Shown here piece by piece: positions 1 to 12,268 of a stretch of DNA of 64,000 nucleotides. The translations under genes and the position numbers were made by a program. The notes under the pieces are model-generated. The model worked only from the letters and a program-made list of their open reading frames with translations, did not search any database and had not been told where the DNA came from. The DNA is from Ciborinia camelliae (taxonomy: Eukaryota > Ascomycota > Leotiomycetes > Helotiales > Sclerotiniaceae): contig JANPYM010000005.1 in NCBI GenBank assembly GCA_025890175.1, positions 2,318,166 through 2,382,165 of the forward strand, read 5' to 3'. Each line of letters begins with the position of its first letter. Position 1 is the stretch's first letter.

Positions 1-159
1 ATAAAATCACTGTTTCTAAACTCATTATACATTATATAGGTATATAATGTATAATTATGAATTCGCTTGTCTCTATTATCTATATCCGAGATCCGGTGCT
101 AATCAAGGGGCAGTATATCATACAATTTATAAATAATGAATAAACGAACGAACTAACTA

Positions 160-1869
160 GTAGTGAATAATAAGGTTTTTAGGGAGTATCCGTCATTGAT
201 ACTCTGTATGGATAATATTATCTAGAGACAGATCACCTGGAAAATCTTGCTTGTTCATTATTAGTAACGTTCTTTTCTTTCGTTTACAACAGCGAGTACG
301 AGAGATGGGACCGAGAAGGTTAGGTTCGGACCGTTCGGTAGGCTAATGCTTAATTTCGAAAGCAAGACGGGGTTGAGTTACGAGGGGATTTTTATTTTTA
401 TATAGTACGGTATCGATTTTGGAAGTCGTATTCTTTATTGTTTGATTGGTGATTGAGATTTGCAGCAGGTATTTTCACTGCTAGGTATCATTCTTGTACA
501 CTTTAATCATGTTTTCTTAGGACCGCGACGAGATAGTTCCATCTACTCTCATCATCCCCTCTAAAGTAACCTCTAAGTCCCTGGTTTTTCCTCCTCGTTG
601 ACTATACCATAATATAGAGCTGTGTATGCTTCACGTGACCATAAAATCCATGTCCAAGGAAGACTACTATTCGGCATTCTCGTTGAGATGAATAATAATA
701 CTTTAACCATATAAATACTACATTACATTATACTAGATTAACGGTTACATAGAATCACATCTTGTATTAATACCTCAACTTATTTGTTAATTTTCAAGTT
801 CGATGGAGAAAAAATTAAACTAATGATTTTAAAAAAGAAAGGAGGAAAAACCAAAGAGGGCTAGCGAGAATCAATACTTAATATCATCTTTATAAATAGA
901 GATTCTCTCTTACTTCATCTATAGAGTGTTCAATTTTTCAGACTATAGTCTAAAGATAAACTTGAAATCCTTAAAATAATGTAAATCTATATAACATTCG
1001 GCCCCCAAGACCCCCAAGACCCCCAAGACCCCCAAGACCCCCAAGACCCTCGAATCCCCCTTCCCCTTTCTTTCTCTTCCCTATCAAAAAATCCATCTCT
1101 CTTTAAAATCTGCCCCCCTGCCCCTCAAAGATCCTCCAAATCCCAAAATCCAGATCCACCAACTACTAGGTAATTAATTAACAAGATAAATATAGAAAAC
1201 ATCGGATTTAAGAAAAAAAGAAAAAAAAATCACAAAAGTGGATTCTAGAATCACCTTTTCTTTTTCTTTCTTTTTTTCTCGGGAACTGGGGATACTGTGG
1301 AGAAAAAACCAGAAAAGAAAAAAGGAAAGGAAAAAAATACCGGCAATGGTATCCGTCTGTGCCGTATTTGCATCATCGTATTGTAGGGGTGGTTCGATTT
1401 AGGGTTGTAACGTGTGTGGTTGAGCTCCGGAGCTCCTTTTGGAGACTCGGGTAAGTTTTGAACCACTTAGCAACAAACAAAAGATAAGCATGGTTGGTTG
1501 GTCTTGTACCCCTTCTCCATTTCAAATTTTCTCATCTTTCAATATCTACCTATTATAGTATACCACCCATCTCTCCCCATCCTCCCTCGTCATCCCCCAC
1601 TTACCACATTCATCTTTTCAACCGTATTCAACACACCCGAGTCCATAAAGCCCATCCATCTAACCCTTATTTCCTTCTCTGCGAAATGTACCAATATAGC
1701 TCGATCAAGTTAAAATCCCATTTCCATAACATATGCCCATCCAATTCTATATTTCCCATTTCCATCGCCTAAGAACACCATTCTGACACTATTCCCAATA
1801 TCTCACTGATAATTTAGACAAAAGAAAATTGAATTGAAAAAAGAAGAATTAACGTGGGTATCCGAAGAT
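160..1869. repeat. First copy of a 1.7 kb duplicated intergenic segment
   Basis: This segment recurs at 1880-3591 with only two one-base differences visible, both in A-runs (near 830 and near 1210). It has no convincing gene: the short open frames are low-complexity and occur identically in both copies. It holds a 9-bp CCCCCAAGA tandem array near 1003-1047 and long A- and T-rich runs. With the N gap between the copies, the simplest reading is the same locus assembled twice. Confidence 0.9.
1003..1047. repeat. 9-bp minisatellite CCCCCAAGA, about five copies
   Basis: Five head-to-tail units of CCCCCAAGA are visible, followed by a diverged CCCTCGAAT. The array is repeated in the second copy of the duplicated segment near 2723-2769. 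Confidence 0.9.
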
Positions 1870-1879
1870 NNNNNNNNNN
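1870..1879. other. Assembly gap (ten Ns)
   Basis: Ten N characters join the end of the first duplicated copy to the start of the second. The short fixed run looks like a placeholder rather than a measured distance. Confidence 0.99.
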
Positions 1880-3591
1880 GTAGTGAATAATAAGGTTTTT
1901 AGGGAGTATCCGTCATTGATACTCTGTATGGATAATATTATCTAGAGACAGATCACCTGGAAAATCTTGCTTGTTCATTATTAGTAACGTTCTTTTCTTT
2001 CGTTTACAACAGCGAGTACGAGAGATGGGACCGAGAAGGTTAGGTTCGGACCGTTCGGTAGGCTAATGCTTAATTTCGAAAGCAAGACGGGGTTGAGTTA
2101 CGAGGGGATTTTTATTTTTATATAGTACGGTATCGATTTTGGAAGTCGTATTCTTTATTGTTTGATTGGTGATTGAGATTTGCAGCAGGTATTTTCACTG
2201 CTAGGTATCATTCTTGTACACTTTAATCATGTTTTCTTAGGACCGCGACGAGATAGTTCCATCTACTCTCATCATCCCCTCTAAAGTAACCTCTAAGTCC
2301 CTGGTTTTTCCTCCTCGTTGACTATACCATAATATAGAGCTGTGTATGCTTCACGTGACCATAAAATCCATGTCCAAGGAAGACTACTATTCGGCATTCT
2401 CGTTGAGATGAATAATAATACTTTAACCATATAAATACTACATTACATTATACTAGATTAACGGTTACATAGAATCACATCTTGTATTAATACCTCAACT
2501 TATTTGTTAATTTTCAAGTTCGATGGAGAAAAAATTAAACTAATGATTTTAAAAAAAGAAAGGAGGAAAAACCAAAGAGGGCTAGCGAGAATCAATACTT
2601 AATATCATCTTTATAAATAGAGATTCTCTCTTACTTCATCTATAGAGTGTTCAATTTTTCAGACTATAGTCTAAAGATAAACTTGAAATCCTTAAAATAA
2701 TGTAAATCTATATAACATTCGGCCCCCAAGACCCCCAAGACCCCCAAGACCCCCAAGACCCCCAAGACCCTCGAATCCCCCTTCCCCTTTCTTTCTCTTC
2801 CCTATCAAAAAATCCATCTCTCTTTAAAATCTGCCCCCCTGCCCCTCAAAGATCCTCCAAATCCCAAAATCCAGATCCACCAACTACTAGGTAATTAATT
2901 AACAAGATAAATATAGAAAACATCGGATTTAAGAAAAAAAGAAAAAAAAAATCACAAAAGTGGATTCTAGAATCACCTTTTCTTTTTCTTTCTTTTTTTC
3001 TCGGGAACTGGGGATACTGTGGAGAAAAAACCAGAAAAGAAAAAAGGAAAGGAAAAAAATACCGGCAATGGTATCCGTCTGTGCCGTATTTGCATCATCG
3101 TATTGTAGGGGTGGTTCGATTTAGGGTTGTAACGTGTGTGGTTGAGCTCCGGAGCTCCTTTTGGAGACTCGGGTAAGTTTTGAACCACTTAGCAACAAAC
3201 AAAAGATAAGCATGGTTGGTTGGTCTTGTACCCCTTCTCCATTTCAAATTTTCTCATCTTTCAATATCTACCTATTATAGTATACCACCCATCTCTCCCC
3301 ATCCTCCCTCGTCATCCCCCACTTACCACATTCATCTTTTCAACCGTATTCAACACACCCGAGTCCATAAAGCCCATCCATCTAACCCTTATTTCCTTCT
3401 CTGCGAAATGTACCAATATAGCTCGATCAAGTTAAAATCCCATTTCCATAACATATGCCCATCCAATTCTATATTTCCCATTTCCATCGCCTAAGAACAC
3501 CATTCTGACACTATTCCCAATATCTCACTGATAATTTAGACAAAAGAAAATTGAATTGAAAAAAGAAGAATTAACGTGGGTATCCGAAGAT
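1880..3591. repeat. Second copy of the 1.7 kb duplicated segment
   Basis: Near-identical to 160-1869. After 3591 the sequence runs on uniquely into the 3' end of the VPS9-domain gene, so this copy is the one physically linked to the rest of the window. Confidence 0.9.
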
Positions 3592-3639
3592 ATGTAGCCG
3601 ACAAAACAAATAAAGAAAAGTATGGTGATACCAGTGAAC

Positions 3640-6048
3640 CTAAATTGCCCCAAGGTCCTTCAACGCTCCCGCCAATCTCCTATAGTCTCTCAATAACTCC
3701 ATTACCTCGCTAATTTTGAGATCCCCCGGATTCTGAAGTTCCATAAATCGTTTGTTCGGTGGAGAAATTTTTGGCGTCTCTTTGGGTGGTAGAGAGGGTG
3801 CTAAATCCGGGAATGCCTAGAGAAATCAGTAAGAATGAGATGAAGAATTTGGTATGGAATACACACGGTAGTCAAATCAGCTACCCCTCCATCCGGCACT
3901 GTTGATCTAGTCGGGGTAGGCGTTGTAGGAGTTGTTACACGTCCAAATCCACGCATCATACCCATCCCGACAATCCTGTTCATCGGGTTGAGTGAGTTGC
4001 CAAGATTTCGCATCGACTCAACAATGGCCGGGTTATTAGCTGGAGGTTGTGGAGATGGTGTTCCTTTCTCACCACCTTCATCTTGAACAAATGCAACCTT
4101 TTTGCTAGAGCTGCCACCACTTCGATTACTATCGGTGCTTCTTTCTCGGGTCATTTTGCGACCACCAATGAAGTTCAGGACTCTGTCATCAAGTCTTTGA
4201 GACGAATCACTTCGGCTACGTCCTTCAGGTTTTGACTCTGTGTTTGACCCATTCTTTTCCTTGACGTTAGGACTTTCAGAAGTACTTCCACCACTGACAG
4301 AACCTTCATCCTCTAGTGGAGGTGTACTGATAAGTTTTCGAGCATCGTCAAGGGTTTTTGGGATCGTAATTTTTGAAGTCTGACCTGACGAATCGCGCTC
4401 TTTCAGCTTTCCAATTAAGAATTTATAGCTATCTCCCAAACTATTACCAATACTTTTGAAGCCCTGATCAGCCGTATCAAGAATCGCATCTCCAGCTGCC
4501 CCTAAAGCGGCAGGTGGCTGAAAAAGATCACTGAGCCTTCGGTCGGCATTTTGAATCGTAGGCCGAAGAGAGGACAAAGGTGAGGATGTAGGCTTGGATA
4601 CGGAAGGACTTGGGGTTGTCAAAACTGTTGCCGGTGCCGAAAGACCTGTAGGTGTAATACCAATTGTCAAAGAATCGAATTTATCTGCTTTTGGTGTATT
4701 GGGCCCACTATTAAATTTGGGTGGCCCCGAAGGAATTTCGTCTGCTCTCAAACTTGCAAGATCCACGGTTTCAAGAAATGAAATTGCAGCTTCTAAGTTT
4801 GTTAGGCAGTATGCAGCTTCTCCATCGATCTTCGTCTCGCATCTGAATCGTTGTATAAAATAAAGATTGCTTATAACATCAATCCCTTCTGGTCGAGATG
4901 TTATGAGAGTAAAAATAAGCATGGGCATGATCTCATCTGCCGATGAAGATGGATGAAAATGCGACAAGGTATCGACAATACACTTGTGAGCCGCTTTTAA
5001 ATGGTTGAGTTTCCCAAGAGGATATCTTTCGTCATTCATCGCGATCAACTCTCCTCTAGCACCTTCTAGCCACTCACGGACCTCTAGTTCTCGCTTCTCT
5101 GCCGCATCTGGCTCCTCGCTTGATTCTATACCCAAATCGACTCCTAGATCTACTAGTCCAATTCCAACGACAGACAAAGCGGCAGTTTTCGATCGAAGTT
5201 TCTCGTCCTGAGCTTCATCTTGCGAACTTCTGTGTCGCCATATCCTATCATATATCCCTTCACAAACCCTCCTTTCAATTGCTTCTTCCAAAGCTACACG
5301 CTTATGTTCAAGTGCTTTCCTAGCACGTTTTCGCTCATTGATTTCCTCGCTGGTTAACATTTGTTGTTCGGACTCCTTTCTTTCTATTGATTTAGGGCGT
5401 TCCTTGTTCATGGAAGTAGCTTTGGCTCTAATCTTGCTTGCTGTTGAGGACAATGATGGGGTCGAAAGTGCTGGAGAGCTCGCGCGATTTATCCGCGATG
5501 ATAATGCGGAGATATGGGTGTTTATATGGTTAGCAGCGAGAGCATAGAAGTCTTGGAAAAGTCCGGATAATTTGTCGACTGAAGGGGGAGTGGGATGGAT
5601 CTTCGCAGATAGAGAATCGATAAAGCTACATCGATTGTTAGTCGAGCATGTTGTTTCCGTCATAATATAAGTTGACTGACCTATCTGCCAAGCTCACAAG
5701 CTCTATAGGAAGTTCATCAAAGTCCGCAGGCAGCTTCCCAGACACCTCAATCGTTTCCCCATTTCCTTCTTCATCTTCGGAGGTCTTGTCAAATATATCT
5801 GATTGCGTCCCGGGTCGCCTGTTTTCTCTCGACTTTGTTTTGTCCGACATTGTAGTGCCGTTCTGTATTGTATCTGCTCTAAGGATTCGGGGTTCAGGAT
5901 CCGGACTAGAAGATGGTTCCTGATCGGGAAATGACTTGGATAGCTGCAATGGACGAGGCCGTTGGCTATCACCCTTTTGCCCTGGAGACGACATGAAATC
6001 TAGCAAGGTGAAGTGCATCTTGTCAGTAAATAACTGCATCTTGGACAC
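3640..6048 (-). CDS. VPS9-domain protein, probable Rab5-type guanine nucleotide exchange factor
   Basis: VPS9 domains catalyse nucleotide exchange on Rab5/Vps21 GTPases in endosome-to-vacuole traffic. Three exons fit on the minus strand: 6048 (or 5994)-5681, 5625-3867 and 3816-3640. The introns are 55 and 50 bp with GT...AG ends, and the first has a CTAAC branch site. Joining them restores a continuous frame from SLAD into FIDSLSAK, and the tail ends in LLRDYRRLAGALKDLG before TAG. The VPS9 core lies at about residues 300-402 (motifs ADEIMPMLIFTLI, IDVISNLYFIQRF, GEAAYCLTNLEAAISFLE). It is followed by a long Ser/Thr/Pro-rich region. The start is uncertain: Met at 5994 (749 aa) reads more naturally than Met at 6048 (767 aa). 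The gene is divergent from ATG15. It most resembles fungal VPS9 proteins of the Muk1/Vps9 group; which one is not clear. Confidence 0.85.
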
Positions 6049-6063
6049 AATGAGAGAAAATTA

Positions 6064-6274
6064 AGAAGGGAATTGCCACATACCAATGTATAAACTGTCG
6101 CACTAAAATCGCATGAAGTATAATGACGCCTGAAACTAAAGTAACGACCGGGGATCGTGGTGTAAACGAGTGTGAGAAAATGAAGGGTTCCAATAAATGT
6201 AAATGAAGAAAATTATGTTACATTTCAAAACTTTAGAATAGTAGAAGGCATTCAAAAAGAAAAGAAATGAAAGG

Positions 6275-6309
<35 letters not shown>

Positions 6310-7067
6310 GTACTCCCTGGTTGTACTCGAGTAGACTGTGTTTCGGTAATTAGCTTGAATCTACGAGTATGGAGGTAAGTCAACGAGGACTAAGGATTGA
6401 GGATTGAGGACTGAGGACTGAGGACTCAGGGACAACTCACTCGTAGATGCCAGTTAGCCAATGAACCAATTAGCCAGTTGGCCAGTTGGTCTCGTCTGTT
6501 GGATATGAATGTGGTTTTTTGGTATTCTGGCCGGCGTATATTTTGGCTCTGGAGGTATATTGATTATTTTGAGGTATGACGAAGGGGGGTCGGCTTTCCT
6601 TATTTGTACGGGCTGAACTGAACTGAAATGGACTGGACTGGCTGGACTGGCTGGACTGGCCTCTGATCGATCAATCAATCAATCAATCAAAGGCAAATGA
6701 ACAATAAAAATTTGGCGGTACAATTGAGTATGATTCGAAGTATATTTGATCATTTCTTATCAGAGTACCCGAGTATGTAAAGTTGTAAAGAGATCCATGC
6801 ACGAGGATAAATAAGGTGCAGGTCAGGCGAGTGAGCAACCAATAGGATCTCTTATTCTCATACCTTGTGCCTTGTGCCTTCCATCCATGTGTCTCCGCCT
6901 GATGCGTGTGACGGTGACGGCTACACCTTGAGCCTATCGTCATCATCTATCTTCCATCTCTCAAAAGGTACGGTACCGGTATCTATTCTCAACAACAAAT
7001 ACTTCAAGTATCTTGATTTCTTGATTTCTTGTATTCTCCTTCAATTCAAATACTTTCCAAGACGAAG
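6064..7067. other. Divergent intergenic region between VPS9 gene and ATG15
   Basis: No gene seen. It holds several short tandem tracts: AGAAAGTAGAAAGT-type repeats near 6278-6312, GGACTGA units near 6395-6430, GGACTGGCT units near 6630-6661 and ATCA tetranucleotides near 6668-6689. It presumably contains both promoters. Confidence 0.6.
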
Positions 7068-9142
7068 ATGAGATATAAATCATCTACAATAACATGTTCT
7101 TCTGCTGGCAGAGTGACAGCTCAATTACTACTATCTTTCCTAGCCTTATCGACACCGATAAGTGCATCTGATTCAACTCATCATCAACAACAACCAATAT
7201 TACCCATTTTACCACCTTCTATTCCAGAATCAGATCCTCGACAAGATCCAGCTGGGGATCATGTATTTGTAAATATATTCTCTTACCGCCATGTTTTTAA
7301 TAAATGCTAATAGTAGAGCAATAGTCCCTTCGCCACATCTTCCATCATGGAACGTACGAACATCCTCAACTACATAAACAACTCGATATTTTAGACTCCA
7401 AATCAAAGTCAACAGTATGGCTGGAATCCGAAGATGGAAAGGCACCATTGCAGGAGGTAACGAGGCCACTTGTTATGAAGAAGAGTCCAGTGAAGATAGA
7501 ACGATTAAAAGACAGGAGACCTTCAGTGGTTGATCCAATGGTGGCAGCATCAAGAGAGAGCGGGGATGTATGGGCCTTATCACCATCAGCTTGGTCAGTT
7601 GACGAAATAGCTGGACCGGATATTACAGACAAGGAAACAGTCATTACACTGGCACAAATGGCAGCGAACTCATATGTGGATACGCCAGATACAGGGGATT
7701 GGAAAGATGTCAATGGCGGTTTCAATCGAACTGATGATTATGGTTTTGGATGGGATGCCGATGGATTACGAGGTTATATTTATATGGATGAGACGAACTC
7801 GACAATTGTGATAGGATTGAAGGGAACGAGTCTGGCGGTGTACGATGGAGATGGAACAACTACGAATGACAAAGAGAACGACAATTTGTTTTTCAGCTGT
7901 TGCTGTGGCCAACAAGGTGCTTCTTTCTACCGACAAGTTTGCAGTTGCGCCACTGGAACTTATACCTGCAATGTTTCTTGCCTCCAGAAAAGCTTAAGAT
8001 CTGAAAATAGATACTACACCGCGGCTCGACATCTCTACTCAAATGTTACGGCTCTTTATCCCAATGCGAATGTGTGGATGTCGGGCCATTCTCTTGGCGG
8101 ATCTGTTAGCTCCATGTTAGGGTTAACCTATGGTATTCCTGTTGTCACATTTGAGGCAGTCCCAGATGCTCTACCCGCAAGTCGTTTAGGTTTACCAGTT
8201 CCGCCTGGACACAATCCTGGCACACCACAAAAGCGCGAGTTTACTGGAGCTTACCATTTTGGCCACACTGCCGATCCAATCTATTTGGGAACTTGCAATG
8301 GAGCCACCGCTTCTTGTTCATACGCGGGATATGCATTGGAAAGTTCATGTCATACTGGTATGGAATGTGTCTATGATGTCGTAGCGGATCACGGTTGGGG
8401 AGTACACATTTGGTCACACAAAATCATAACCGTGATTGAGCAAATCATCAAAGTCTATGATACAGTACCAGTATGTAAATTTACACCAGAATGTGTAGAT
8501 TGTCCACTCTGGAAAGAGGTGGAAGGAAACAGCAGTAGTACCGCCACATCACCACCTCCATCAACGACAACCACAAATACACGAAGTCGTACCTCTACAT
8601 GTAAAACACCAGGATGGTGGGGTTGCTTGGATGAAGATACGTCCACAACCTCGAAACCCACGACTAGTGTACCAATTACCACCACATCAACTTCAACTTC
8701 AACCTGCAAAACTCCTGGCTGGTTTGGTTGTAACGATGAAAAAACTACTACTAAAACCAGTAGCAGTAGTAGTACTTCAGCACCACACACAGCCACTCCA
8801 ACCTCATCCTCCACGAGCACATCAGCAACAACAACCTGTAAAACCCCCGGCTGGTTCGGATGCAAAGATCCCACCTCCACCTCCACACCCCTCTCCATCT
8901 CCAGCACAGAAGCCCCATCCCACCCCATAACCTCCGCACCACCTCTCCCAACCCCCAGCCCCACAACCTTGAACCCACCCACCATGACCCAAACATGCAC
9001 CTCTAAAAACTGGTTCGGCTTTGTCTGCGTTGATCCATCTCCTGATGCAAAACCAACATCCAGTGCCGCTCCAAAACCTAAAGAGACTTGCTTAAAGAGG
9101 AATTGGTGGTTCGGATGTAAAGAATGGGATGTGGAATTGTAA
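7068..9142 (+). CDS. ATG15: Atg15, vacuolar phospholipase that lyses autophagic bodies
   Basis: Atg15 is a type II membrane lipase delivered to the vacuole lumen, where it breaks down autophagic and Cvt bodies. Exons are 7068-7268 and 7325-9142; the 56-bp intron has a CTAAT branch site and its removal joins GDHVF to SLRHIFHHGTYEHPQLHKQLDI, a block typical of Atg15. The predicted protein is 672 aa. A hydrophobic stretch at about residues 19-33 serves as signal anchor. The catalytic serine sits in GHSLGG (about residue 323), and the C-terminal part of the lipase core has VADHGWGVHIWSHKI. After about residue 465 comes a Ser/Thr-rich tail with repeated Cys-Trp modules (CKTPGWWGC, CKTPGWFGC twice, then two diverged ones), as in several filamentous fungi. 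The gene is convergent with PAF1. Confidence 0.95.
8597..9139 (+). repeat. Repeated Cys/Trp modules in the ATG15 tail
   Basis: Five related modules appear in frame: CKTPGWWGCLDE, CKTPGWFGCNDE, CKTPGWFGCKDP, then CTSKNWFGFVCVDP and CLKRNWWFGCKEWD. Ser/Thr/Pro linkers of variable length separate them. The module encodes two cysteines around aromatic residues and a glycine. Function is unknown; linkers of this kind are often O-glycosylated. Confidence 0.85.
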
Positions 9143-9832
9143 TTTTTGGTTGTCTGCTAGTTACTACTTAGGTTGCGGACAGTTGAAAGTGAGAGGAGAT
9201 TAGGTTATTTGAGGTTGGATTAGAACAATTGAGAAGAGTGGTTTTGGCGAGGATATACATAGATAAGATTGTAATTAACAACAGGGCGGAATTTGACTTT
9301 AGAGGCATTACATATATACATACATACATACACATACAAGAGGAGAGCATAGCATGATAGAGTCGAGGCGTTTCTCTCTTTTTATTTTTGGGGTTTGAGC
9401 GGAATCGGTTGATTTGGATGGGATATGATACGATAGGAGCATACATAGGTACGCCTTTTGAATAACATACATAATTTTAAACATATATTTTTAAAAGTCT
9501 AATAAATCTCACATATTTGTTGCTCTCCCAACACATTGTATATGCAGTTAGGTATGTTATTTATCTCTTCCTCTTATGCTGTACCATTAGAACCCTTCTC
9601 AAATAACGCCGGCTCCATGCTATGCGAACTAAACTAGGTAGGCCCATATGATTTTTTGGAATTGCCCGTTTCTCAATAGATATTCGCCTGATATACACAA
9701 TCATGCGCTTTCTATCATATCCGATCTCCTCGCCTCAACCTTTCCCTTCCTTTGGCTCGCTCGCTTTGCCATTCTACGCACCATCCCGGGACACGCAGCC
9801 AGCCAGTTCCAGCTTCAGCTTCAATCCCCTTC
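9143..9832. other. Convergent intergenic region ATG15/PAF1
   Basis: No gene seen. It presumably holds the two 3' UTRs and terminators. A short CATA tetranucleotide tract lies near 9310-9335. Confidence 0.6.
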
Positions 9833-11361
9833 TTAATCCTCAGAATGTATACTCTCATCATCATCATCGTCACTCTGCACCCTCGACGCGATGGTCTTCC
9901 CACCCATGCTAGGTCTTACAGGCGAAATAGGCTCATCATCTTCCCCCTCCGCATCCGCTTCCGAAAGCGCATCTTCCTGATCCACCGCCTTCTCCGCCTC
10001 CTCTGCCCCATCCTCGTGATCGTCACCATATGGCATCGTCCCCCAATTGTCCATCTGCTGCTTCATCTCTGGGCCTGCATCAAAAATACTAAGATCCACC
10101 AAATCCGTAATTTCCTCGTCATCGCCGCCGATAATGCCTCTCCCTTTCTGGATATTCTTGGTTCTCTGGGGTCGGATTGAGTTTCGTTGGACTACAGGAT
10201 AGTAATGAGCGGCTTTTTGGCGTAGCCCATCAGTTCCATCATGCATGGCTATTACCACTTCTTCTTCGTATTTCCTATCGGTATTACCAATCGTAGACGC
10301 ACTTTCATAGGCACGCAATCTCTTCAATCTAAACGATCCTTTGCCTGTTTCCTCATCAATGCGTGAATACAGATCCATACTATCGTGTTCAGGATCCAGA
10401 ACGTCCCATTTGCGTTTCATATTCTTGGCATCAGAAAATGTCTCCGGCATGAACATTTCGTATTCGATTTGGTCGACAGGAGCTGGATTGTGAATGGGAT
10501 CCAATTCCCAGGCTCTTTTAGCTGCCTCTCGGAATTCGGTCTCTGCGTCGCTGGGCTCAAGAGGTTTTAAAACACTGCTTTCGACGCGAACATCGTAGGT
10601 ATTGCTTGGAGGAACCGGGTTTGTGAGAAATTTCACCAGAACATATCCGCCGACATCCGGGAAGGAATCAAGATCTGGTAAGAGAGGAACTGCCTCAACC
10701 AATTTAACATTTCGTTTTGTGGGATGGCGGATTCGAGTGCGATCTTTGAGATTAGCATTGGCGAATTCGAAGCTCTTTTCCACTTGTGATTTGATGTATG
10801 CAGGAGATTCGCGATCGGCAGGCAAGTCTTGAACAGGTTTTGATTTGCGTGTGTCGACGAGTCCTTTAACCGAGCTGGTGCCTTCCATCCGCGATTTCGA
10901 GGTATATCCGGAGGATATGTATTCAGTGCGCCGCAGAAATGATACTCCCGTATCGGAGAATTTGGGCTTTCCCAATGTCGCCAATGGTCTTAAGAGAGCA
11001 CGATCATGTGGATGAAGTTGTGGAGGATGTAAAGGCGCCTGTATAGCTATTGGAAGTAATAGTGAGCGATTGCGCAAGCTGTAAGATACATGCGAAACTT
11101 ACAACTCTCATCTCCATCAAATATACCTGGCATTCCCACCAAGTCTAATGGCATGCCGAGTTCCGCATCAGCTTCAATATTTAATGGTTGATCTCGCGCT
11201 AATCTTGTCGCAAATCCAGGTGTAGTATATTGACCAGATGCGAGGCCAGTATTTGGTATATCGAGAAGCTTGGGAGGGTTTGGAGGTGGTGGTAAGGCAT
11301 TGGAATATCGTATCCGAGCAATATATTCTTGATGGACAATTCGAGATGCTGAGGACGCCAT
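9833..11361 (-). CDS. PAF1: Paf1, RNA polymerase II-associated Paf1 complex subunit
   Basis: Paf1 is the name-giving subunit of the Paf1 elongation complex, which couples RNA polymerase II to histone H2B ubiquitination and H3K4/K36 methylation in the nucleus. Exons are 11361-11103 and 11046-9833, with a 56-bp intron; the product is 490 aa. The N-terminus carries the family signature YIARIRYSNALPPPPNPPK and GQYTTPGFATRLARDQPLN. It is followed across the splice junction by QAPLHPPQLHPHDRALLRPL. The C-terminus is strongly acidic (EDALSEADAEGEDDEP and a run of D before ESIHSED), as expected for Paf1. The ATG at 11361 begins MASSASRIVHQEYIARIR, close to the usual family start. Confidence 0.95.
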
Positions 11362-12268
11362 CTTGTTGTTCGATGGTGGTTTTGTGGATATGTTTGAATT
11401 TATTATTATTATTTCAAGTTCAAGATTACAATAAATTTGGGGAGGTCGCGTCTGGATGAGCAGAGGGAAAAGAGCGCTAGTGACGAGGCTGAAGTGTATG
11501 GTAAAGCGCTGTGGCTGAATCGAGACCCAATAGCGTTACGATCTTTCGCTACCATAGGTAGATATGGTTTATTTGATTTCAATTACACCTTTTGGAAAAT
11601 AATTATGTCTATTCTATCAAGTGAGAAGGCCGGGAGCTCTTCAGATTATTTGCCCATTAAGCCTGTGGTAAATTGGGAAACAAAATGTCAGAGTGCGCCC
11701 GTACAATGGCATTGTTCAGATGTGTAACATGGGCGAGGCGATGTGAATTTTAGAGTTGGAAGGGCTTTTTCAAGACATGCGCAATATTCAAGACTTGTAT
11801 AGAATTTAGGTGGCTTTAAAATGGTATGAAGGAGGCAAAGATTTTGGGATGTATAGTTCTATTATGATAACCTGACATTCTAGAATAAAGTCCAATAAAA
11901 ATATGATGAGAGTTGCGGAGGGGCTCTCTGGGAATCTTGGAATCCACTTGTTCAACCCTACCTCGAAATGATTGAAAATTGTGATATAGTGATAATGTTG
12001 TTCTTGACTTGCTCGTGCCATCTATTTGCCCGATAGCTTTTCAAATATCCCCAACCTTTGAGTATCCCAGATAGCCCCGAAGTATACCGAGAAGAGAGAA
12101 AAGGTGTAATTAAAGTTAATAAGGGTTTTCGCCTCCTGCTCCCGCAATATCATGAACATATATGAAGTACAGCTTTTTGTACATAAGATAGCGGGGCTAT
12201 CATCTCTCCAATTCCGTCGTCACCTTAGCAGGTCATTCAATCGTTGCATTCCATAAAGCCAACTAAGC
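11362..12268. other. Intergenic region PAF1 upstream / RER1 downstream
   Basis: No supported gene. An open frame of 96 codons at 11437-11727 (+) has no recognisable motif and lies in the PAF1 promoter side, so I do not call it. Confidence 0.5.

Noticed and set aside
1251..1772. Small open frames in the duplicated segment, present again at 2973-3494
   Set aside because: Low-complexity translation of A/T and C-rich tracts, no motif, duplicated by the assembly artefact.
8455..9000. 181-codon open frame antisense to the ATG15 tail
   Set aside because: It is Val/Leu-rich text created by the complement of the Thr/Pro repeats; the sense frame is a clear gene.
11437..11727. 96-codon plus-strand frame upstream of PAF1
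   Set aside because: No domain or splice context, and it lies where the PAF1 promoter should be.
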